Assembly: GCA_947165025.1 (NCBI GenBank)
Contig: CAMUYQ010000010.1
Span: 1-64,000 of the forward strand
DNA length: 64,000 nucleotides
DNA from: an uncultured Lachnospiraceae bacterium
Lineage (GTDB): Bacteria; Bacillota; Clostridia; Lachnospirales; Lachnospiraceae
Direction: 5' to 3'
Numbering within the stretch: the first letter of the stretch is position 1; every line of letters begins with the position of its first letter. The translations under genes were made by a program, and so were the position numbers. Below the pieces are notes generated by a model. The model saw only the letters and a list, made by a program, of their open reading frames with translations. It had not been told where the DNA came from and searched no databases. Shown piece by piece: positions 59,522-64,000 of this stretch.

Positions 59522-62194
59522 TCAGGAAAGTGTGGCGAGGCGTTCCTCTACCTGCTTATAAAGTAACGTGTACTTCCCGAGCTTTTCTTTTTCCTCGTTG
59601 ATCTTTGCCTCGGGAGCCTTGCTGATGAACTTCTCGTTCGAGAGCATTCCCTCGCATCGCTTTATCTCTCCCTCAAGTCTCTTCTTTTCCTTCGTAAGTC
59701 TCTCTATCTCGTCCTTGATATCAACGAGTTCTTCAAACGGGATATAGATGACTGCATTGGCGATCATTATCGATACCGCATCGTCGGCAATGCCGGTCTT
59801 GTCCTTCTGTATGTCAAGGCTTGAAGCGTTTGCAAGACTCTCAAAGAATACGCGGCCCTTTTCAAACGCGGAAGAAACCTTTTCATCTTCGGTTACGACA
59901 AACACCTTTGCCTTTTTGCTCGGTGCAACGTTCATCTCGCTTCTGATATTTCTGATACCGCGTACCGCATCCTTGATCAGTTCGATCTCGGCCTCATCAT
60001 CTTCAAATTCCCTGTCCTTTGTGTAAACGGGCCACGATGATATCATGATCGACTCATCGGCATCCGCATCACCCTCGGTAAGGGTCAGATAGATCTCCTC
60101 AGTGATGAACGGCATGTAAGGATGAAGCAGCTTGAGGGAATCGATGAGAACGGTCTTTACCGTGTAAAGCGCAGCGTTGGCGCTCTTTACATCATCGGTA
60201 TTGTAAAGCCTCGGCTTGACCATCTCGATGTACCAGTCACACAGAACATCGTAGATAAAATCATACACTTTCTGAACTGCGATACCGAGTTCAAACTTCT
60301 CCATATTGTCGGTAACTTCGCGAATGACCTTGTTGAGCTTTGAGAGCACCCAGCGGTCAACCGGCCACAGATCATCATCGGAAGGCTTTGTGATCGATTT
60401 TCCTTCCACGTTCATCATGATGAAACGCGATGCGTTCCATACTTTATTTGCAAAGTTTCTCGATGCTTCAACTCTCTCATCGGTAAAGCGCATATCGTTT
60501 CCGGGTGCGTTTCCTGTAACGAGCGTAAAGCGAAGTGCATCGGCACCGTACTTCTCGATGACCTCAAGAGGGTCGATTCCGTTTCCGAGGGATTTGCTCA
60601 TCTTCCTGCCGAGTCCGTCCCTGACAAGTCCGTGGAACAGTACTGTCGAGAACGGTTTCTTGCCCATATGCTCAAATCCCGAAAAGATCATCCTGATGAC
60701 CCAGAAGAAGATGATGTCATATCCGGTAACAAGAACATCGGTCGGATAGAAGTAATCAAGTTCTTCGGTCTTATCAGGCCAGCCGAGTGTCGAGAATGGC
60801 CAGAGTGCCGATGAAAACCATGTATCAAGTGTATCCTCATCCCGGGTTATGTTTGTGCTCTTACATTTCGGGCACTCATGTACCGTATCCTTTGACACGA
60901 TCATCTCGCCGCAGTCGCTGCAGTAATATGCAGGGATCCGGTGTCCCCACCAGAGCTGGCGGCTGATGCACCAGTCGCGGATGTTGTCGGTCCAGTTGTA
61001 ATATGTTCTGTCCATCCTCTCGGGAACAAGCCTGATATCACCCGTTTTAACAGCTTCTACTGCAGGCTTGATAAGCTCGTCCATCTTAACAAACCACTGC
61101 TGTTTAACAAGAGGCTGAATTGTCGCTCCGCACCTGTCGTGTGTTCCGACGTTGTGTGAATAGTCTTCGATCTTGACAAGAAGTCCTTCATCCTGAAGCT
61201 GTTTTACGATCGCATCCCTTGCTTCAAGATCGGTCATGCCCTCATACTTACCGCCGTTTTCATTGATCGTTCCGTCATCGTTCATGACGTTTACGATCGG
61301 AAGATCATGACGCTTACCTACTTCAAAGTCGTTAGGGTCATGTCCCGGCGTGATCTTAACAACACCCGTTCCGAACTCCATGTCAACGTACGTATCCTCA
61401 ACAACCGGGATCGCTTTGTTAACGATCGGGAGCCAGACGTTTTTGCCATGAAGATGTTTGTATCTGTCATCGTCGGGATGAACAGCAACTGCCGTATCAC
61501 CGAGCATCGTCTCGGGACGTGTTGTCGCAAATGTCAGAAAATCATTTGCGGAAGGTTTTCCGTCATCACCGACTATCGGATACTTGATATGCCACAGATG
61601 CGACGGCTGCTCAACATACTCAACCTCCGCATCGGATATCGACGTATTACAGATCGGGCACCAGTTGATTATCCTGGAGCCTTTATAGATAAGTCCTTTG
61701 TTATACAGATTTACAAAGACTTCTGTTACAGCCTTGTTACAGCCTTCATCCATTGTGAAGCGCTCGCGTTGCCAGTCACATGAGCTTCCCATCTTGCGAA
61801 GCTGTTTCGTGATCCTGCCGCCGTATTCTTCTCTCCACTCCCAGACTTTGTCGACGAACTTCTCCCGTCCGAGATCATGCTTGTCGATGCCCTGTTTCTT
61901 AAGTTCGGACATAACGCGGACTTCGGTCGCGATACTCGCGTGATCGGTACCGGGTTGCCAAAGTGCATTGTATCCCTGCATCCTCTTAAAGCGGATAAGA
62001 ATATCCTGCATCGTATTGTCAAGGGCATGGCCCATGTGAAGCTGACCGGTTATATTGGGAGGCGGCATCACGATTGTGAACGGCTTCTTCGAACGGTCAA
62101 CCTCGGCATGAAAATACCCGCTCTTCTCCCATTTTTCATACAGTCTTCCTTCCATTCCGGAAGGATCGTAAGTCTTTGCAAGTTCCCTGCTCAT
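59522..62194 (-). CDS. valS: Valyl-tRNA synthetase
   Basis: A class I synthetase, 890 aa from the ATG at 62194. GAGGAG lies 9-10 nt upstream; the further ATG at 62212 overlaps that site and is not the start. The HIGH motif is PPPNITGQLHMGHAL and the KMSKS motif GRKMSKSLGN. Editing domain (about 190-350), anticodon domain and a C-terminal coiled coil (last 70 residues) are in order. No T-box leader is visible in the 85-bp gap upstream. Confidence 0.95.
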   Translation of the reverse strand: MSRELAKTYDPSGMEGRLYEKWEKSGYFHAEVDRSKKPFTIVMPPPNITGQLHMGHALDNTMQDILIRFKRMQGYNALWQPGTDHASIATEVRVMSELKKQGIDKHDLGREKFVDKVWEWREEYGGRITKQLRKMGSSCDWQRERFTMDEGCNKAVTEVFVNLYNKGLIYKGSRIINWCPICNTSISDAEVEYVEQPSHLWHIKYPIVGDDGKPSANDFLTFATTRPETMLGDTAVAVHPDDDRYKHLHGKNVWLPIVNKAIPVVEDTYVDMEFGTGVVKITPGHDPNDFEVGKRHDLPIVNVMNDDGTINENGGKYEGMTDLEARDAIVKQLQDEGLLVKIEDYSHNVGTHDRCGATIQPLVKQQWFVKMDELIKPAVEAVKTGDIRLVPERMDRTYYNWTDNIRDWCISRQLWWGHRIPAYYCSDCGEMIVSKDTVHECPKCKSTNITRDEDTLDTWFSSALWPFSTLGWPDKTEELDYFYPTDVLVTGYDIIFFWVIRMIFSGFEHMGKKPFSTVLFHGLVRDGLGRKMSKSLGNGIDPLEVIEKYGADALRFTLVTGNAPGNDMRFTDERVEASRNFANKVWNASRFIMMNVEGKSITKPSDDDLWPVDRWVLSKLNKVIREVTDNMEKFELGIAVQKVYDFIYDVLCDWYIEMVKPRLYNTDDVKSANAALYTVKTVLIDSLKLLHPYMPFITEEIYLTLTEGDADADESIMISSWPVYTKDREFEDDEAEIELIKDAVRGIRNIRSEMNVAPSKKAKVFVVTEDEKVSSAFEKGRVFFESLANASSLDIQKDKTGIADDAVSIMIANAVIYIPFEELVDIKDEIERLTKEKKRLEGEIKRCEGMLSNEKFISKAPEAKINEEKEKLGKYTLLYKQVEERLATLS

Positions 62195-62297
62195 AATATA
62201 TCTGCTCCTCATTAATGATACGGATCAAAGACTGCGCTCAGACCCATCATATTATTATATCATACAATCTTCGAATTGGCGATTTTACAAGGAAAAA

Positions 62298-63605
62298 TCA
62301 GATTATGACACGATCTCTGCCGCCCTGTTTTCCTTCGTACAGTTTGTCATCCGCGGCACGGATCAGATGATTGATGGCAACACCGTCCGTCTTCTCGGCA
62401 GCTCCGAACGTCATCGTAACCTTATGTATATGGCCGTCGTATTCCACCTCTTTATCGTGAAGTGCCTGGCGGATGAGCATCAGTCCGTCATATGCCTCAT
62501 CTATGCCTGCGTTGACAAAAACAAGCAGAAATTCCTCTCCGCCCCATCTTGCGACAAATCCCTCGCGCTTATTCATTCCGTCATTAAGAAGATGCGCAAC
62601 TTCCCTCAGCACCACGTCACCGCATTCATGACCGAATGTGTCGTTGAACTTCTTGAAGTGGTCTATATCGCCTATCGCAACACAGTATCTGACTCCCGAA
62701 TCCTCTATTGCATCAATCTTCTTCTCGGCGCTTCTCCTGTTAAACAGTCCCGTCAGAACATCACGCTCGATAAGTCGTCGAAGTGCTATCTGCAGACTGT
62801 TAAGATTCCTTCCCATCTCACCGAGTTCATCCTCGCGCTGTACAACGCTCGGATTGAGCTTTGAGTCAAGCTTGTTGTCAGCAAGATTCTTCATGAAATC
62901 GAGCATATGCTTGACGACCGTTACAAGACTGTTTGCAAATCTCAGGATGAAAAATGAAGTGATCAGTATAGCCAGCAACATGACGATTATGTTGCGGTTT
63001 ACCGAACTGTTGATCCTTGATTTTAACTCAGTTGCAGGCTTTGCGACTCCGATCATTCCAAGGCATGTACTGCCGTCATCCGACATGACCGGCTCATAGT
63101 AAGCATAGTATTCGACACCGTCGATCGAGACGTTGTCGTAGAACATGGATTTATGATCGTGGTAAACGTCCTGAACGATCCTGTCACTTGCGACTCTCGT
63201 CTCCATCGAGATATCTGTCAGTCTTGTTCCGCTCTTGTCCTTAAGGGTCGTGAGCATTCTCGTATCCATCGAGAATATCGATATCTCGAGACGGCTCTTC
63301 TGCTCGATCCCGTCGATCAGATCGTACTTGTCGGAGATGAGCGTCTCGCCCTTGTAAAGCGCAATACCGCCGTTTTCGGCAACAGCTTTGAACTCTCCCG
63401 GATATGCCTCATCAAATGCCATCCTGACCGCGAGCGCGACGTTCTTCAGATCTTCCTCGGCTTCCACTGTCATACCGTTTCTGACCGAGTTCGAGCACAC
63501 CATGATCATAACGATGCCGCACACGATAAGCGGTACGAGCGTCATCATCAGAAACTCGATATAAAAAGATCTGTTTCCCTTTTTTGTCACTCTGGCAAGC
63601 TTCAT
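62298..63605 (-). CDS. Membrane diguanylate cyclase with extracellular Cache-like sensor
   Basis: A 435-aa protein. Membrane helices at about 19-40 and 205-225 flank an extracellular sensor (about 45-200) with a single-Cache-like pattern (ETRVASDRIVQDVYHDHK, VEYYAYYEPVMSDDGSTC, GVAKPATEL). A HAMP-like linker leads to a GGDEF domain (about 280-435) with DVLTGLFNRRS, GDIDHFKKFND and the intact active site RWGGEEF. The product inhibition site RxxD is not found at its usual place (it reads REGF). It should make c-di-GMP in response to an external signal. GGAGG precedes the ATG; ATGA overlap with the PHP gene. Confidence 0.92.
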   Translation of the reverse strand: MKLARVTKKGNRSFYIEFLMMTLVPLIVCGIVMIMVCSNSVRNGMTVEAEEDLKNVALAVRMAFDEAYPGEFKAVAENGGIALYKGETLISDKYDLIDGIEQKSRLEISIFSMDTRMLTTLKDKSGTRLTDISMETRVASDRIVQDVYHDHKSMFYDNVSIDGVEYYAYYEPVMSDDGSTCLGMIGVAKPATELKSRINSSVNRNIIVMLLAILITSFFILRFANSLVTVVKHMLDFMKNLADNKLDSKLNPSVVQREDELGEMGRNLNSLQIALRRLIERDVLTGLFNRRSAEKKIDAIEDSGVRYCVAIGDIDHFKKFNDTFGHECGDVVLREVAHLLNDGMNKREGFVARWGGEEFLLVFVNAGIDEAYDGLMLIRQALHDKEVEYDGHIHKVTMTFGAAEKTDGVAINHLIRAADDKLYEGKQGGRDRVII

Positions 63606-64000
63606 ATAATACCTCCGAAAGCGTCATATACCCTTTCACCGTCAGTGACACGGTAGTCATCCTTCTTTGCATTAAGAAGACGCATCGCAAGATCGGCCCC
63701 ATCCGACAGTCTTGTCGAAAATGCCGTTCCTCCGCCGAACAGATCCGTCGAATGCGTGTCACTTCCGCCTGTAATAAACATACCAAGTTCACGTGCATAT
63801 TTCAAAGCTTTTTCATTGAATTCCATGTTGTCTGAAGGTGAATAAGGCGAAGAGTGTGTTGCGTTGACCGCCTCGATCCCGTCAACGTATTGCGGAAACA
63901 GCCTTATCTCCTTTATATAGAACGCCTCCCTGAAAGGATGCGCATGAACAACTATCCCGCCGCCCGAATGGATGATATCAAACTGTTCTTCAACAGTCGC
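63602..64000 (-). CDS. PHP-domain phosphoesterase (partial, runs off the right edge)
   Basis: The reading frame is open from 63602 to the window edge; 132 codons are visible. Motifs are GGGIVVHAHPFRE, GIEAVNATHS and GMFITGGSDTHSTDLFGGG, matching the metal-binding His and Asp positions of PHP-family phosphoesterases (PolC/HisPPase/YciV-like). An internal ATG at 63826 is not the start. Its stop overlaps the start of the cyclase gene, so the two are coupled. Substrate unknown. Confidence 0.8.
   Translation of the reverse strand, partial: ATVEEQFDIIHSGGGIVVHAHPFREAFYIKEIRLFPQYVDGIEAVNATHSSPYSPSDNMEFNEKALKYARELGMFITGGSDTHSTDLFGGGTAFSTRLSDGADLAMRLLNAKKDDYRVTDGERVYDAFGGII

Noticed and set aside
62195-62297. 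T-box leader for valyl-tRNA synthetase
   Set aside because: The gap is only about 85-100 bp and has neither the AGGGTGGNACCGCG core nor a specifier hairpin plus terminator.
1-64000. tRNA, rRNA or tmRNA genes
   Set aside because: I scanned the gaps for cloverleaf arms and CCA ends and saw none; all gaps are short or filled by the elements described.

Overview
The window reads as chromosome from a Gram-positive member of the Clostridia, most likely a Lachnospiraceae-type anaerobe. The evidence is: a type IV pilus (T4P) system without an outer-membrane secretin, a TrpR-like YerC repressor, a CIRCE heat-shock operator, a GH25 lysozyme-like protein, DUF2225, many AGGAGG-type ribosome binding sites, and moderate base composition. 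Coding density is very high. No gene-free stretch exceeds about 210 bp. I saw no rRNA, tRNA, CRISPR array, prophage or transposase. Almost all genes lie on the minus strand; only yerC, a CPA2-type antiporter and a cold-shock gene are on the plus strand.

Layout. 1-9.2 kb: start of an unidentified gene, an RlmD-type methyltransferase, a small membrane protein, PcrA helicase, YerC, CheC, the antiporter, a SARP-type regulator fused to a degenerate GGDEF, and a membrane-anchored pilus-associated protein. 9.3-25.5 kb: a complete monoderm T4P operon in the order pilB, pilT, pilC, pilA, pilD, pilM-N fusion, pilO, four pilin-like genes (PilV-, PilX-, GspH- and PilW-like) and a large secreted protein, closed by a strong terminator. 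25.6-32.6 kb: a co-directional block feeding into it, holding a PTS EIIC-like membrane protein, a degenerate M23 (LytM) protein, a bactofilin, a cytoplasmic hybrid histidine kinase, two receiver or pseudo-receiver proteins and a membrane-anchored GH25 protein. 32.6-41.5 kb: cold-shock protein, REC-HD-GYP phosphodiesterase, HisA, DapB, DapA, an MshEN-like/CheX protein, TypA, MgtE and a YigZ protein. 41.6-54.9 kb: class A PBP, pseudo-receiver protein, HtpG under a CIRCE operator, PrsA-like foldase, small membrane protein, DUF2225, GlnRS, an unknown protein, and a PurF-like protein lacking the glutaminase nucleophile. 55-64 kb: GT-C glycosyltransferase, zinc-ribbon/TPR protein, an unlisted 49-aa gene, DUF342/FapA, ValRS, a membrane diguanylate cyclase and a PHP phosphoesterase running off the edge.

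How they fit. T4P assembly, cell-wall remodelling (GH25, degenerate M23, bactofilin), a phosphorelay and c-di-GMP enzymes (GGDEF, HD-GYP, MshEN-like domains in PilB and in the CheX protein) suggest a surface-appendage locus under combined phosphorelay and second-messenger control. That link is inference from gene order and domains.

The most unusual signal is non-coding. A family of about 130-140 bp intergenic elements (copies near 41.5, 45.5 and 55.0 kb, with shortened derivatives near 39.4 and 47.8 kb) shares a conserved core with a GNRA-loop hairpin, a second covarying hairpin, a possible pseudoknot, and terminal arms whose sequence differs between copies but stays self-complementary within each copy. 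That is the signature of selection on RNA (or single-strand DNA) folding.
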